From positions 15,325-79,324 of the forward strand of contig JBMFKS010000001.1 in assembly GCA_049972045.1 (NCBI GenBank): DNA of 64,000 bases. Direction: 5' to 3'. This DNA comes from SpSt-77 sp049972045 (GTDB lineage: Bacteria; Chloroflexota; Anaerolineae; B4-G1; DUEL01). Shown piece by piece: positions 34,143 through 43,006 of this stretch. Made by a program: the position numbers and the translations under genes. The notes beneath the pieces are model-generated. The model saw only the letters and a list, made by a program, of their open reading frames with translations, was not told where the DNA came from and did not search any database. The first letter of the stretch is position 1. Each line of letters opens with the position of its first letter.

Positions 34143-34181
34143 GGGGGGAGTTCGGGGGAGCCCCCGGACTCCCCCCTTTTT
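34143..34181 (+). terminator. Intercistronic attenuator after livK
   Basis: Arms 34143-34158 and 34161-34176 (GGGGGGAG..CGGGGG / CCCCCG..CTCCCCCC) followed by five T (34177-34181). It is a factor-independent terminator shape between livK and livH, which would raise binding-protein mRNA over permease mRNA. Confidence 0.8.
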
Positions 34182-34224
34182 GGTATGGGGCACATCCGAG
34201 TTGCCGTTCAGGAGGGCAAATTTC

Positions 34225-35133
34225 ATGCAACAATTGCTCCAGCAACTCATCAATGGCATTACCATCGGCTCTTTCTACGCCCTGGTCGCCCTGGGCTATA
34301 CGATGGTGTACGGCGTGCTGAAACTGATCAACTTCGCCCACGGCGACCTTTTTATGTGGGGGGCTTACATCGGGCTGACCGGACTGAGCATCCTGGTAGC
34401 CCTGCTGGGCCAGGGTGGCCCTCTCTCCATTTTCCCGGTTGCTGTCATTGTGATGGTCACCATCGCGCTGATCGGCGTCCTGATAGAGCGCGTCGCCTAC
34501 CGCCCCCTTCGTTCTGCAGGACGCCTGGCGCCGGTCATTTCGGCCCTGGGGGCGGCCTTCATCCTGGAGAGTCTGGCCCGCAACATCTACGGCGCCAGTT
34601 GGAAGACCTATCCCCCGGGGCTGGTGCCTGCCGGCAAAGTCGCCCTGGTCGGGGGTGTCCGGATCAGCGTGATGCAGGTGTTGGTCCTGGCCGTCTCCTT
34701 CCTGCTCATGGCGCTCCTCTACCTGTTCGTCTACCGCACCCGTATCGGCACCGCTATGCGCGCCGTCTCCCTGGATCACGAGGTCTCCCGGCTGATGGGG
34801 ATAGATGTGGACGGCATCATTGCCACCGTCTTCCTGATCGGCCCGGGCCTGGGCGGGCTGGCAGGGATGATTGTGGCCCTCTACTACGGCTCCTTTGACT
34901 TCACCCTGGGCTGGGTATTCGGGCTGAAGGCCTTTATTTCGGCCATTCTGGGCGGCATCGGCAACATCCCCGGCGCGATGCTGGGCGGGATGATTCTGGG
35001 TATCATAGAGACGCTGGGGGCCGGATACGTCTCCCCTCAGTGGAAAGATGTCATTGCGTACGTGATCCTCATCCTGATTCTCATCTTCCGCCCCACCGGT
35101 CTGTTGGGCGAGCGCGTGGCGGAGAAACTGTAG
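34225..35133 (+). CDS. livH: Branched-chain amino acid ABC transporter permease LivH
   Basis: 302 residues from ATG 34225 with GGAGGG nine bases upstream; the frame continues upstream through the attenuator but without similarity. Start QQLINGITIGSFYALVALGYTMVYG is the LivH signature, and EAA-like loop GLKAFISAILGGIGNIPGA contacts the ATPases. Confidence 0.93.
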   Translation: MQQLLQQLINGITIGSFYALVALGYTMVYGVLKLINFAHGDLFMWGAYIGLTGLSILVALLGQGGPLSIFPVAVIVMVTIALIGVLIERVAYRPLRSAGRLAPVISALGAAFILESLARNIYGASWKTYPPGLVPAGKVALVGGVRISVMQVLVLAVSFLLMALLYLFVYRTRIGTAMRAVSLDHEVSRLMGIDVDGIIATVFLIGPGLGGLAGMIVALYYGSFDFTLGWVFGLKAFISAILGGIGNIPGAMLGGMILGIIETLGAGYVSPQWKDVIAYVILILILIFRPTGLLGERVAEKL

Positions 35134-35145
35134 CGGGAGGGAACA

Positions 35146-36108
35146 ATGGAGAATCTGAGGGAACGTCTTCGGAGGAATCCGCTGATATGGCAGGTCGGCC
35201 TGCTGGCCCTGGCCGTCCTGCTTCCGCTCCCGCTGAACGACTATTACCGCGCGGTGCTCTGGCGCACCGGCATCTATGCCATTCTGGGGTTGAGCCTGAA
35301 CATCATCGTCGGCTACGCGGGGCTGTTCCAACTGGGCCACGCCGCTTTCTACGCGCTGGGCGCGTACACGTCGGCGCTCCTCAACCTCTACTTTCACGTC
35401 CCCCTCGTCCTGACCTGGCCCATCAGCATCCTGGTGGCCGCGTTCTTCGGCTACCTGATCTCCCGTCCTATCCTGCACCTGCGCGGCGACTATCTCTGTA
35501 TCGTGACCATCGCTTTCGGCGAAGTGGTCCGGCTGGCTCTGGTCAACAACATCTTCGGCATTACCGGCGGGGCCAACGGGCTGAGCGGCATTGACCAGAC
35601 CGTCCTCTTCGGCCTGACGCTGCGGACTCCCCTCCACCACTACTACCTGGTCCTCTTCTTCCTGGTCCTGACCCTCTTCGCGGTCCGGCGGCTGGAGAAC
35701 TCCCGCCTGGGGCGGGCCTGGATGTATGTCCGGGAGGACGAGACGGCGGCCGAGGCGATGGGGATAGACACGACGTGGGCGAAACTGCTGGCTTTCGTGC
35801 TGGGCTCCGGGTGGGCCGGCCTGGCCGGGGCGCTCTACGTGGCCCGCATCCCTGTCGTCTCCCCGGACCTGGCCCGCTTCATTGAGTCGGTCGTGATGTT
35901 CTGCATCGTCGTCCTGGGCGGTACGGGCTCCATCCCCGGCGTCTTCGTCGGCACCCTGGGGATGATCACCCTGCCGGAAATTTTCCGCTTCCTGAAGACC
36001 TGGCGGGATGCCTGGATGGGCGTGGCGATGGTCGCTATGATGATCGCCCGCCCCGAGGGCCTGTGGCCCAGCCGCCGCATCCGGATGGAGATTCGGGAGG
36101 AAGAGTAA
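35146..36108 (+). CDS. livM: Branched-chain amino acid ABC transporter permease LivM
   Basis: 320 residues, GGGAGG before ATG. Family motifs LGLSLNIIVGYAGLFQLGHAAFYALGAY and the EAA loop VVLGGTGSIPGVFVGT are present. Partner of LivH. Confidence 0.93.
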   Translation: MENLRERLRRNPLIWQVGLLALAVLLPLPLNDYYRAVLWRTGIYAILGLSLNIIVGYAGLFQLGHAAFYALGAYTSALLNLYFHVPLVLTWPISILVAAFFGYLISRPILHLRGDYLCIVTIAFGEVVRLALVNNIFGITGGANGLSGIDQTVLFGLTLRTPLHHYYLVLFFLVLTLFAVRRLENSRLGRAWMYVREDETAAEAMGIDTTWAKLLAFVLGSGWAGLAGALYVARIPVVSPDLARFIESVVMFCIVVLGGTGSIPGVFVGTLGMITLPEIFRFLKTWRDAWMGVAMVAMMIARPEGLWPSRRIRMEIREEE

Positions 36109-36129
36109 GCGCGCAATGAGGGAGGATAG

Positions 36130-36990
36130 ATGGCGCTTCTGGAAATCCGCAACCTGACCAAACAATTCGGCGGCCTGACCGCCGTGGACAACGTCAGTTT
36201 CTCCCTGGACGAGGGGGAGATTCTGGGTCTTATCGGCCCGAACGGGGCCGGGAAGACCACCATCTTCAACCTGATCACTGGGATCTACACCCCGACAGAG
36301 GGGGAAATTTTCTTTAACGGCCACCGGATCGCGCATCCGCCGCTGGGCGCCCGGAAGTTCATCACCCCCGTCTGGTGGTTGCAGGGGGTGCCGGCCCGGT
36401 CGGTCCGGGAACGATGGGACCAACTGCGGACGCTGCGGCCCCACGAGGTCACCGAACTGGGCATCGCCCGGACGTTCCAGACCATCCGGCTGTTCAAGAA
36501 TATGACCGTCCTGGAAAACGTGATGGCGGGCGTCCACCACCGGACCCGGGCCGGTGTCTGGGGGGCCATCTTCCGCCCACCGGCGCAGCGGGAGGAAGAA
36601 GCGTTGATCGCCCGGGAGGCGGAACAGCACATCCGCTTTATGGGGCTTGCGGACTACCGGGACGAACTGGCGAAGAACCTCCCCTATGGCCATCAACGGC
36701 GGCTGGAGATCGCCCGCGCGCTGGCGGCCCGGCCCCGTCTGCTCATCCTGGACGAGCCGGCGGCCGGCCTGAACGAGCAGGAGACGCTGGAACTGATGGA
36801 CCTCATCCGGCAGATTCGGGATTCGGGCATCACCGTCCTGCTCATTGAGCATGATATGAAGGTGGTGATGGGCATTTGCGAGCGGATTGTCGTCCTGGAC
36901 TACGGCAGGAAGATCGCCGAGGGGACGCCGGAAGAGGTGCAGCGGAACCCGCGCGTCATCCAGGCCTACCTGGGAGAAGAGGGGGTGTGA
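36130..36990 (+). CDS. livG: Branched-chain amino acid ABC transporter ATPase LivG
   Basis: 286 residues. Walker A GPNGAGKTT near 38-46, LivG-specific GIARTFQTIRLFKNMTVLENVM, signature variant YGHQRRLEIARAL, Walker B LLILDEPAAGLN. It has a roughly 30-residue insertion (residues about 77-100) in place of the short loop in E. coli LivG. Confidence 0.93.
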   Translation: MALLEIRNLTKQFGGLTAVDNVSFSLDEGEILGLIGPNGAGKTTIFNLITGIYTPTEGEIFFNGHRIAHPPLGARKFITPVWWLQGVPARSVRERWDQLRTLRPHEVTELGIARTFQTIRLFKNMTVLENVMAGVHHRTRAGVWGAIFRPPAQREEEALIAREAEQHIRFMGLADYRDELAKNLPYGHQRRLEIARALAARPRLLILDEPAAGLNEQETLELMDLIRQIRDSGITVLLIEHDMKVVMGICERIVVLDYGRKIAEGTPEEVQRNPRVIQAYLGEEGV

Positions 36991-36992
36991 CG

Positions 36993-37706
36993 ATGCCACT
37001 CCTGAGGATAGAGAACCTGCACACTTACTACGGCCATGTCCACGCGCTGAAGGGGATTGACCTGGAGGTGGAGGAGGGGGAGATCGTCACCCTCATCGGG
37101 GCCAACGGGGCCGGCAAAAGCACTACGCTCCGCACCATCTCCGGCCTGGTCCGCCCGCGCGAGGGCCGCGTGGAGTTCAACGGGCAGGTCATCAACCACG
37201 TTCCGGCTCATCAGATCGTCCAGATGGGGGTCTGCCATGTCCCCGAGGGCCGCCGCATCTTCACCACCCTGACGGTGATGGAGAACCTGATGATGGGGGC
37301 CTACACGGTCAAGGACGAGAGGACGATTCGGGAAAACCTCCAGCGGGTCTTTGACCTGTTCCCTCGTCTGGCAGAGCGGAAGAACCAGTTGGGGGGCACC
37401 CTCTCCGGCGGCGAGCAGCAGATGCTGACTATCGGGCGGGCGCTGATGTCCCGGCCGCGGCTCCTACTGCTGGACGAGCCGTCCCTGGGGCTGGCGCCTC
37501 TGCTGGTCAAGGCCATCTTTGAGACCATCCGGGAGATCAACGCGCGCGGCACCACCATCCTGTTGGTGGAGCAGAATGCCCGCGCCGCGCTGAAGATTGC
37601 CCATCGGGCCTACGTCCTGGAGACCGGGCGGGTCATCCTCTCCGGACCGGCGCAGGAACTGATGCGGGATGAGCGGGTGAGGAAGGCATATTTGGGGGAA
37701 AGATAG
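36993..37706 (+). CDS. livF: Branched-chain amino acid ABC transporter ATPase LivF
   Basis: 237 residues from ATG 36993, which is two bases after the livG stop. Walker A GANGAGKST, LivF-type GVCHVPEGRRIFTTLTVMENL, signature LSGGEQQML, Walker B LLLLDEPSLGLAP. The TAG stop (37704-37706) is the first three bases of a period-7 array. Confidence 0.93.
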   Translation: MPLLRIENLHTYYGHVHALKGIDLEVEEGEIVTLIGANGAGKSTTLRTISGLVRPREGRVEFNGQVINHVPAHQIVQMGVCHVPEGRRIFTTLTVMENLMMGAYTVKDERTIRENLQRVFDLFPRLAERKNQLGGTLSGGEQQMLTIGRALMSRPRLLLLDEPSLGLAPLLVKAIFETIREINARGTTILLVEQNARAALKIAHRAYVLETGRVILSGPAQELMRDERVRKAYLGER

Positions 37707-37738
37707 GGAGTATGGAGTATGGGGTAGGAAGTAGGATG
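37704..37738 (+). repeat. Period-7 array (TAGGGAG/TATGGAG words), 5 units, joining livF stop to methyltransferase start
   Basis: TAGGGAG, TATGGAG, TATGGGG, TAGGAAG, TAGGATG in register. The first unit carries the livF stop codon and the last ends in the ATG used by the next gene. Same word family, reverse-complemented, as 45859-45928. Confidence 0.85.
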
Positions 37739-39088
37739 ATGAGTCAGGCGGTGTTGTTTGAAGTGGAGGCCGAGTACGCGGGGGCCGAAGCCCGGAGGCT
37801 GGAGCAGAAATATGCCCATCGGATGCGGGAGGAGCTGCGGATGGGCCCCCTGGTCTCGTATGTGGGCAACAAGGAGGTTCCCCTTCTCCGTCTCTACCGC
37901 TACAAAGAGGCCTTCACATTCCGGTTCGTGGACGAGTGGCTCACCCGCTTCGGGGTGAATCGGGAAGACACCGTCTTTGACCCCTTCTGTGGAATGGGCA
38001 CCACGCTGCTGGCGGCATCTTGTCGTGGGATATCCGCCATCGGCACCGATCGTCTGCCGGTGGCGGTGCTCATCGCCCGCACGCTGCCGCTTTTCTTTCA
38101 GGTCCGCCCGGGAGAACTGACTCGCATCTTTGAGTGCTTGCAGCACATTGTCCCTTCCGCCGAACCGGCCCCCGTCGCGGCCGACGTGGCCATTATGGGC
38201 GTCGCGTTCTCCCCGGATACTCTGCTGGCCCTGCGGCGCTGGAAGGCCGCCATTGACGGCCTGGAATCGCCGTTCCGGGAGATTTTCCTGCTCCTCTTTT
38301 TCTCGGTCCTGGAGCCCTGTAGTTACACATCTAAAGACGGCCAGTTCCTGCGGTTGAAGCGCACCAAGCGGCCAGCGGATCCGGAGGAGGCGCTGGCGGG
38401 AAAAGTGCAGGAGGCCGAAACGGACATCCGGTGGGTTCGGGAATTGGGCTGGGACATCGCCTTCCGGCCGTTCCGGGTCATTCTCGGCGACACCCGGCGG
38501 CTGGACGAGGTCCCCTTTGATCGCCCTCCGACGGTTATCATCACCTCTCCACCCTATGCCAATCGGTACGACTATACCCGGACCTACTCCCTGGAGCTCT
38601 GTTTCCACTTCGTCCGGAACTTTGACGAACTGAGGGAACTGCGGCACAGCCTGCTCCGTTCCCACATTGAGGCCCGACTTTCGCCTACGGAAGAAGCCCC
38701 CCATCCGGCCGTGCGGGAACTGGTGGACTTTCTGCGAGCGCGCGGCAAAGCGCTGAACAACCCCCGAATCCCGGATATGTTAACCGCGTACTTTGTGGAC
38801 ATGCAGAAAGCCATCCGGGAGTGGAGGAGAGTGTTGGCCCCTTCGGCACGTGTGGCGATGGTTGTGGACAATGTACGCTTTGAGGGCCGGATGCTTCCGG
38901 TGGATCTGATCCTTTCTGAAATGGCCGAGGAAGAGGGTTTCGCTGTGGAGGAAATCGTCGTCGCTCGGTACAAGGGGAACAGTTCCCAGCAAATGGGCCG
39001 CTACGGGCGCGTCCCGGTCCGGGAGAGTATCGTTGTCTGGAGGAAGCAGGGATGGCTTCGGACTCCCGACATCAAACCTGGTTTCTAG
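37736..39088 (+). CDS. Type II DNA methyltransferase (N4-C/N6-A class)
   Basis: 450 residues from ATG 37736 (37739 equally possible; the frame opens at 37712 inside the repeat). Motif I FDPFCGMGTT at about 81-90 binds S-adenosylmethionine; motif IV TSPPYANRYDY near 269 is the amino-methylation site. Order I then IV, with the probable target-recognition region between, is the alpha arrangement. SPPY is typical of N4-cytosine enzymes but also occurs in N6-adenine ones. It overlaps the nuclease gene by 37 bases. Confidence 0.88.
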   Translation: MMSQAVLFEVEAEYAGAEARRLEQKYAHRMREELRMGPLVSYVGNKEVPLLRLYRYKEAFTFRFVDEWLTRFGVNREDTVFDPFCGMGTTLLAASCRGISAIGTDRLPVAVLIARTLPLFFQVRPGELTRIFECLQHIVPSAEPAPVAADVAIMGVAFSPDTLLALRRWKAAIDGLESPFREIFLLLFFSVLEPCSYTSKDGQFLRLKRTKRPADPEEALAGKVQEAETDIRWVRELGWDIAFRPFRVILGDTRRLDEVPFDRPPTVIITSPPYANRYDYTRTYSLELCFHFVRNFDELRELRHSLLRSHIEARLSPTEEAPHPAVRELVDFLRARGKALNNPRIPDMLTAYFVDMQKAIREWRRVLAPSARVAMVVDNVRFEGRMLPVDLILSEMAEEEGFAVEEIVVARYKGNSSQQMGRYGRVPVRESIVVWRKQGWLRTPDIKPGF

Positions 39089-39987
39089 ACCAACTGACCA
39101 AGAGCGAGTTCTTCCATCAGAAACTCCATGAGTGGAAGATGCTATCGGTAGCCGAAGCCATTGAGGTTTTTAGAGGGGAAACCCTGGAATGGAACCTCTC
39201 CGACCTGGGCATTTCTCAGTCCGCCTGGAACAGGGTCATCCACAGAGGGATCAGACCGGTCACTGTCTTTGCCCACCCGGATGTGCTGATGAGCATCCCC
39301 GGTTCTACGGGCTATTACCGGATGCTCTCTATGGTCTCCCAGAAATCTATGGCACGGGTGGGCCTGGCCGTGAATGCCTACGAGACGGGCGCATCTGCTC
39401 CCGACCGGGCCGCAGCCGAGCAAATTGCCCGTCATCTGAATCAGATTATCAGTCGCCTAATGGAGTTTGACGAGAAAGTCAATGCCCGGGAGTTTGACCT
39501 CTGGCGCGGCATGGCAGCGGGAACCCAGGCGCAAGGTTCCTGGCAGAACGCCAAAGGCGAGCGCGCGGAAGCCCTGGTGAAAGGCCTGATCCAGCGGAGA
39601 CTGCGTGAACGAGGCTGGGTGGTTGCGGAAAGCGCAGACGGCAGGCGTATGGAACTCTCTGACGGTCGCCTGGTTACCGTTGGCGACGAGCCCGATATCG
39701 CGTTCTACAAGGGAGGCCGAATTCGGGCGGCGGTAGAAGTCAAAGGCGGCATAGACCCCGCGGGCATTCTGGAACGTTTGGGTGCGGCAATGAAAAGTCT
39801 GGCCCGGGCCCGGGAAGAGAACCCCACTGCCGTGACCATCATGGTCGTTCAAGGTGCATCGCTCACCGATAGAGCCCGGGCGGACCTGGACCTCAACCGC
39901 CATATCATCACCCACTGGTTTACCGTAGAGCGCCTTCTGACCGAAGAGGCCACCCGGGCCGAGGTTTTTGAACTATTGAATATCTAA
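39052..39987 (+). CDS. Type II restriction endonuclease (XcyI-like)
   Basis: 311 residues. Near 213-231 PDIAFYKGG and AVEVKGG give a PD-(D/E)XK core (Asp then Glu-x-Lys). The overall pattern, length and neighbouring SPPY methyltransferase resemble XcyI-type enzymes, known to cut CCCGGG, but this family call is from memory and the target is not proven; CCCGGG sites are common in the window. The start at 39052 lies inside the methyltransferase 3' end, so translation is coupled. Confidence 0.75.
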   Translation: MASDSRHQTWFLDQLTKSEFFHQKLHEWKMLSVAEAIEVFRGETLEWNLSDLGISQSAWNRVIHRGIRPVTVFAHPDVLMSIPGSTGYYRMLSMVSQKSMARVGLAVNAYETGASAPDRAAAEQIARHLNQIISRLMEFDEKVNAREFDLWRGMAAGTQAQGSWQNAKGERAEALVKGLIQRRLRERGWVVAESADGRRMELSDGRLVTVGDEPDIAFYKGGRIRAAVEVKGGIDPAGILERLGAAMKSLARAREENPTAVTIMVVQGASLTDRARADLDLNRHIITHWFTVERLLTEEATRAEVFELLNI

Positions 39988-40360
39988 CCACGGAACAGGT
40001 AATACCCATTGCGTTTGTTTCGGCCAGCGCCGATCGCCCGGACGTAAACATCCGGGCTCATCATGCGAAGCCCCTCGGGGCGAGCCCCGTCGGCCACGCC
40101 GCGAGCGGCGCCTCGGGCGAGCCTCGGCGTGGCCCTCGCCGCGCCACGCGCCGAAGGCCTTGGCCCGAAGGGCCTTCGGCCCGAGGGCGCTCGCGCCGAG
40201 GCCTTGGGCCGAGGGCCCCGCGGCCCGAGGGCGTGGCGGGGCGTGGCCCTTCGGGCTTTTTGAGAGCCCCCATGGGGGCTTCGCTGTGTTGAGCCTGGCG
40301 GTTTACCGCCAGGCGAGAATGGCCAAAATAAACCCACTTGGTATAACACGGGATACGTCC
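39988..40360. repeat. GC-rich palindromic repeat region
   Basis: 40066-40270 is a dense run of overlapping palindromes built from GGCC, CCTCGG, GGCCACGCC, GGCCTTCGG and similar words. 40293-40314 is a perfect GCCTGGCGG-TTTA-CCGCCAGGC hairpin. A -10-like TATAAC at 40341-40346 precedes ATG 40361. It gives spurious ORFs in all frames. Related blocks: 54141-54300 and 56268-56310. Confidence 0.75.
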
Positions 40361-40879
40361 ATGTCCGAACCTCTTCGTTGCATCAACCACCCCAACGTGG
40401 AAACCTACCTGCGCTGTGCCCGGTGCGGAGTGCCCATCTGCCCCCGCTGCGCGGTGCCGATAGAGGTGGGCTACATCTGCCCGGCCTGCCGCAACCGCCA
40501 GCAGCAGGTCTTCTACGCTGAATTCCGTCCGGTCTACTATCTGGTCGCGGCGGCGGTGGCGCTGCCCTTGGCCTTCATCGCGGGCTGGATCATCCCTGCC
40601 TCCGGCTGGCTGGCGATCTTCCTCGGCCCTTTGGCCGGGACGGGCATCGCCGAGGCGGTCCGCCGGGCCATCCGCCGTCGGCGCGGCCGCTATACCTGGC
40701 TGGTCGTCGCCGCCTGCATCCTGGTCGGCGCCCTGCCCTGGATGCTGGCCCTCCTCCTCCCCAGTCTGGACGCCCCCATCGCTGCCGCGTCCCTCACCGG
40801 CATCGCCTGGCCCCTCCTCTGGGCCATCATCTACTTGGCCGGGGCCATCGGCGCCGCCATCGCTCGGCTGCGGATTTGA
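40361..40879 (+). CDS. B-box-type zinc finger membrane protein
   Basis: 172 residues from ATG 40361. Zinc ligands C7, H10, C19, C22, C27, C30, C40, C43 form a B-box/rhomboid-associated type finger (RCINHPNVETYLRCARCG, CPRC). Three or four TM segments follow. Such proteins are common in Chloroflexota with unknown function. The stop codon overlaps the first base pair of the heptad array at 40878. Confidence 0.75.
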   Translation: MSEPLRCINHPNVETYLRCARCGVPICPRCAVPIEVGYICPACRNRQQQVFYAEFRPVYYLVAAAVALPLAFIAGWIIPASGWLAIFLGPLAGTGIAEAVRRAIRRRRGRYTWLVVAACILVGALPWMLALLLPSLDAPIAAASLTGIAWPLLWAIIYLAGAIGAAIARLRI

Positions 40880-40940
40880 CGACGGACGACGGACGACAGA
40901 CGACGGACCACCGTTCATTGTTAATTTTTTAATTGTTCAT
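40878..40940 (+). repeat. Period-7 array (GACGACG then GTTCATT/GTTAATT words)
   Basis: GACGACG, GACGACG, GACGACA, GACGACG, GACCACC at 40878-40912, continued in register by GTTCATT and GTTAATT to 40926, then AT-rich degenerate units. It overlaps the TGA stop of the upstream gene and runs to 18 bp before the recN ATG. Confidence 0.85.
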
Positions 40941-40958
40941 TTGTCTTTGTGGGAGCTT

Positions 40959-42785
40959 ATGCTCTCCGAACTCCACATCCGCGATTTCGCCATCATAGAC
41001 GAACTCCACCTCTCCCTGCCCTCCGGCTTCATCGTCCTGACCGGAGAGACGGGCGCGGGGAAGTCCATCATCATTGACGCCGTCGGCCTGGTGCTGGGGG
41101 GACGGGCCGACCCCACCGTCGTGCGCGCCGGCGCCGACCGGGCCCTGGTGGAGGCCGTCTTCCGGCTGAGTCCGGCCCATCAGGCCGCCCTGCGCCCCCT
41201 CCTGGAGCGAGAGGGCCTGGAGGGTGACGAACCCGACCTCCTCATCCTCTCCCGCGAAGTGCGAGCCGAAGGGCGGAGCATCTGCCGGGTCAACGGTCGG
41301 GCGGTCACCCTGGCCCTCATGCGGGAGGTGGCCGAGGGGCTGGTGGACATCCACGGCCAGAGCGAGCATCTCTCCCTCCTGCGGGTGCGGGAGCACATCC
41401 ACATGCTGGACCGGTTCGCCGGCCTGGAGGAGGCCCGGGCCCGCGTGGCCGACCTGGTCGCCCAAGTGCGGGCCGTCCGGCGGGAGCGGGCCGGCCTGGA
41501 GCAGGACGAGCAGGAGCGGGCCCGCCGCATAGATCTCCTCCAGTACCAGATGGCCGAGATTGAGGCCGCCGGCCTCCGCCCCGGCGAAGAGGAGGAACTG
41601 GCCGAGGAGCGGGTGCGGCTGGCCAACGCCGAACAACTCTCCCTCCTTCTGGCCGACGCGCTGCGGGCGCTGGACGAGGGCGGCGAAGCGGGCCGCCCTG
41701 CCACCGACCAGTTGGGCCACGCCCTGCGGGCCTTAGAGGGACTGGCCCGCATAGATAGCACCCTCGCCCTTCGCCAGCAGGAGGCCGAAGAACTCCTCTA
41801 CCGCCTCCAGGACCTGGCCGACAGTCTGCGGGAATACCGGAATCGGGTGGAATTCAACCCGCGTCGGTTGGCCGAAGTGGAGGAACGGCTGGACCTCATC
41901 CGTCGCCTGAAACGCAAATACGGCGCCACCGTTGCCGAAGTGCTGGAATACGCCCGTCGGGCGGCGGCGGAACTGGAGACCCTCGCCCACAGCGAGGAGC
42001 GCATCGCCGAACTGGCCGCCCGGGAAGCCCAACTCCTGGACAAACTGGCCCGTGCGGCGCTGGACCTCTCCGCCCGCCGTCGGGAGGCCGCAAGACGGCT
42101 AGCAGCGGGCATTGAGGCCGAACTCCAGGACCTGCGCATGTCCGGTGCCCGCTTTGCCGTGGATTTCCGCTGGACCGCCGACCCCGAGGGCGTCCCGCTG
42201 GACCCTGAAGACGTCGCGGCGGCGGGCATAGACGTGGGCGATTTCCCTCTTCCGGCCCGCGTCGGTTTTGATGCTACCGGCATAGACCGGGTGGAGTTTC
42301 TCGTCTCCCCCAACCCGGGCGAACCCCTCAAGCCGTTGACCAAAATCGCCTCCGGCGGCGAGACCTCCCGGCTTATGCTGGCCCTCAAGGCCGTTCTCTC
42401 CCGCGTGGACGAGACCCCCACGCTCATTTTTGACGAGATTGACCAGGGCATCGGCGGACGGGTGGGCGCGACGGTGGGGGAGAAACTCTGGCGGCTCACG
42501 GTAGCCGATATCAACGGCGGCGTGGCCCATCAGGTCCTCTGCGTCACCCACCTGCCACAACTGGCCAGTTTCGGCGACGCCCACCTGCGGGTGGAGAAAA
42601 TCCCCCTGGAGGGTCGCACCGTCACCCGGCTGACGGTCCTGGAGGGGCCGGCACGGGTGGAGGAACTGGCCCAGATGCTGGGCGCCAGCGGCGAATCCGC
42701 CTACCGGAGCGCGAGGGAGATTCTGGAGGAAGCGGGAAGCCGGAAGGGCATTGTACAAACGGTGGAACAATGTTATAAACGATGA
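40959..42785 (+). CDS. recN: DNA repair ATPase RecN
   Basis: 608 residues from ATG 40959 (GGGAG eight bases upstream). SMC-like: Walker A GETGAGKSI (29-36), two long coiled-coil arms, family segment DIHGQSEHLSLL, signature SGGETSRLMLALK and Walker B TLIFDEIDQGIGG. RecN holds broken ends together. No clear LexA box was seen upstream. ATGA overlap with the next gene. Confidence 0.95.
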   Translation: MLSELHIRDFAIIDELHLSLPSGFIVLTGETGAGKSIIIDAVGLVLGGRADPTVVRAGADRALVEAVFRLSPAHQAALRPLLEREGLEGDEPDLLILSREVRAEGRSICRVNGRAVTLALMREVAEGLVDIHGQSEHLSLLRVREHIHMLDRFAGLEEARARVADLVAQVRAVRRERAGLEQDEQERARRIDLLQYQMAEIEAAGLRPGEEEELAEERVRLANAEQLSLLLADALRALDEGGEAGRPATDQLGHALRALEGLARIDSTLALRQQEAEELLYRLQDLADSLREYRNRVEFNPRRLAEVEERLDLIRRLKRKYGATVAEVLEYARRAAAELETLAHSEERIAELAAREAQLLDKLARAALDLSARRREAARRLAAGIEAELQDLRMSGARFAVDFRWTADPEGVPLDPEDVAAAGIDVGDFPLPARVGFDATGIDRVEFLVSPNPGEPLKPLTKIASGGETSRLMLALKAVLSRVDETPTLIFDEIDQGIGGRVGATVGEKLWRLTVADINGGVAHQVLCVTHLPQLASFGDAHLRVEKIPLEGRTVTRLTVLEGPARVEELAQMLGASGESAYRSAREILEEAGSRKGIVQTVEQCYKR

Positions 42786-43006
42786 GAAAAAGTAAGATGT
42801 ATTCAGCGACGATTTCGTCAAAGTACCAGATTGTCATCCCTCGCGCGGTGCGGAAGCGGTTCGGGTTGAAACCGAAGCAGAAGGTGGTTTTTATCCCCCT
42901 GGGAAACACCTTGCGCCTGGTGGTCGTTCCGCCCATAGAGCATGCTCGGGGGATGTTCCCCGGCATAGATACCGATGTGGCCCGCGAAGAGGATGAGGAG
43001 CGATGA
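42782..43006 (+). CDS. AbrB/SpoVT-type (MazE/VapB-like) antitoxin-fold protein
   Basis: 74 residues. The swapped-hairpin AbrB motif is clear (ATISSKYQIVIPRAVRKRFGLKPKQKV then LVVVPP). Such proteins are usually the DNA-binding antitoxin of a VapBC or MazEF pair, but no toxin gene is adjacent: it overlaps recN by four bases and the hydantoinase gene by four bases. It may be an orphan regulator of its own operon. Confidence 0.85.
   Translation: MRKSKMYSATISSKYQIVIPRAVRKRFGLKPKQKVVFIPLGNTLRLVVVPPIEHARGMFPGIDTDVAREEDEER

Noticed and set aside
34120..36999. 959-codon open frame on the minus strand opposite livH-livM-livG
   Set aside because: Composition is Asp/Gly/Gln/His-rich with no domain, and it lies opposite three well-supported transporter genes. 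It is open because of GC-rich codon bias.
37736..39987. Avoidance of CCCGGG as evidence for the nuclease target
   Set aside because: CCCGGG occurs often in the window (for example near 1389, 11404 and 16424), so there is no depletion to support it.
40160..40360. N-terminal extension of the B-box protein
   Set aside because: It is translated from the palindromic GC-rich repeat; ATG 40361 begins the zinc finger.
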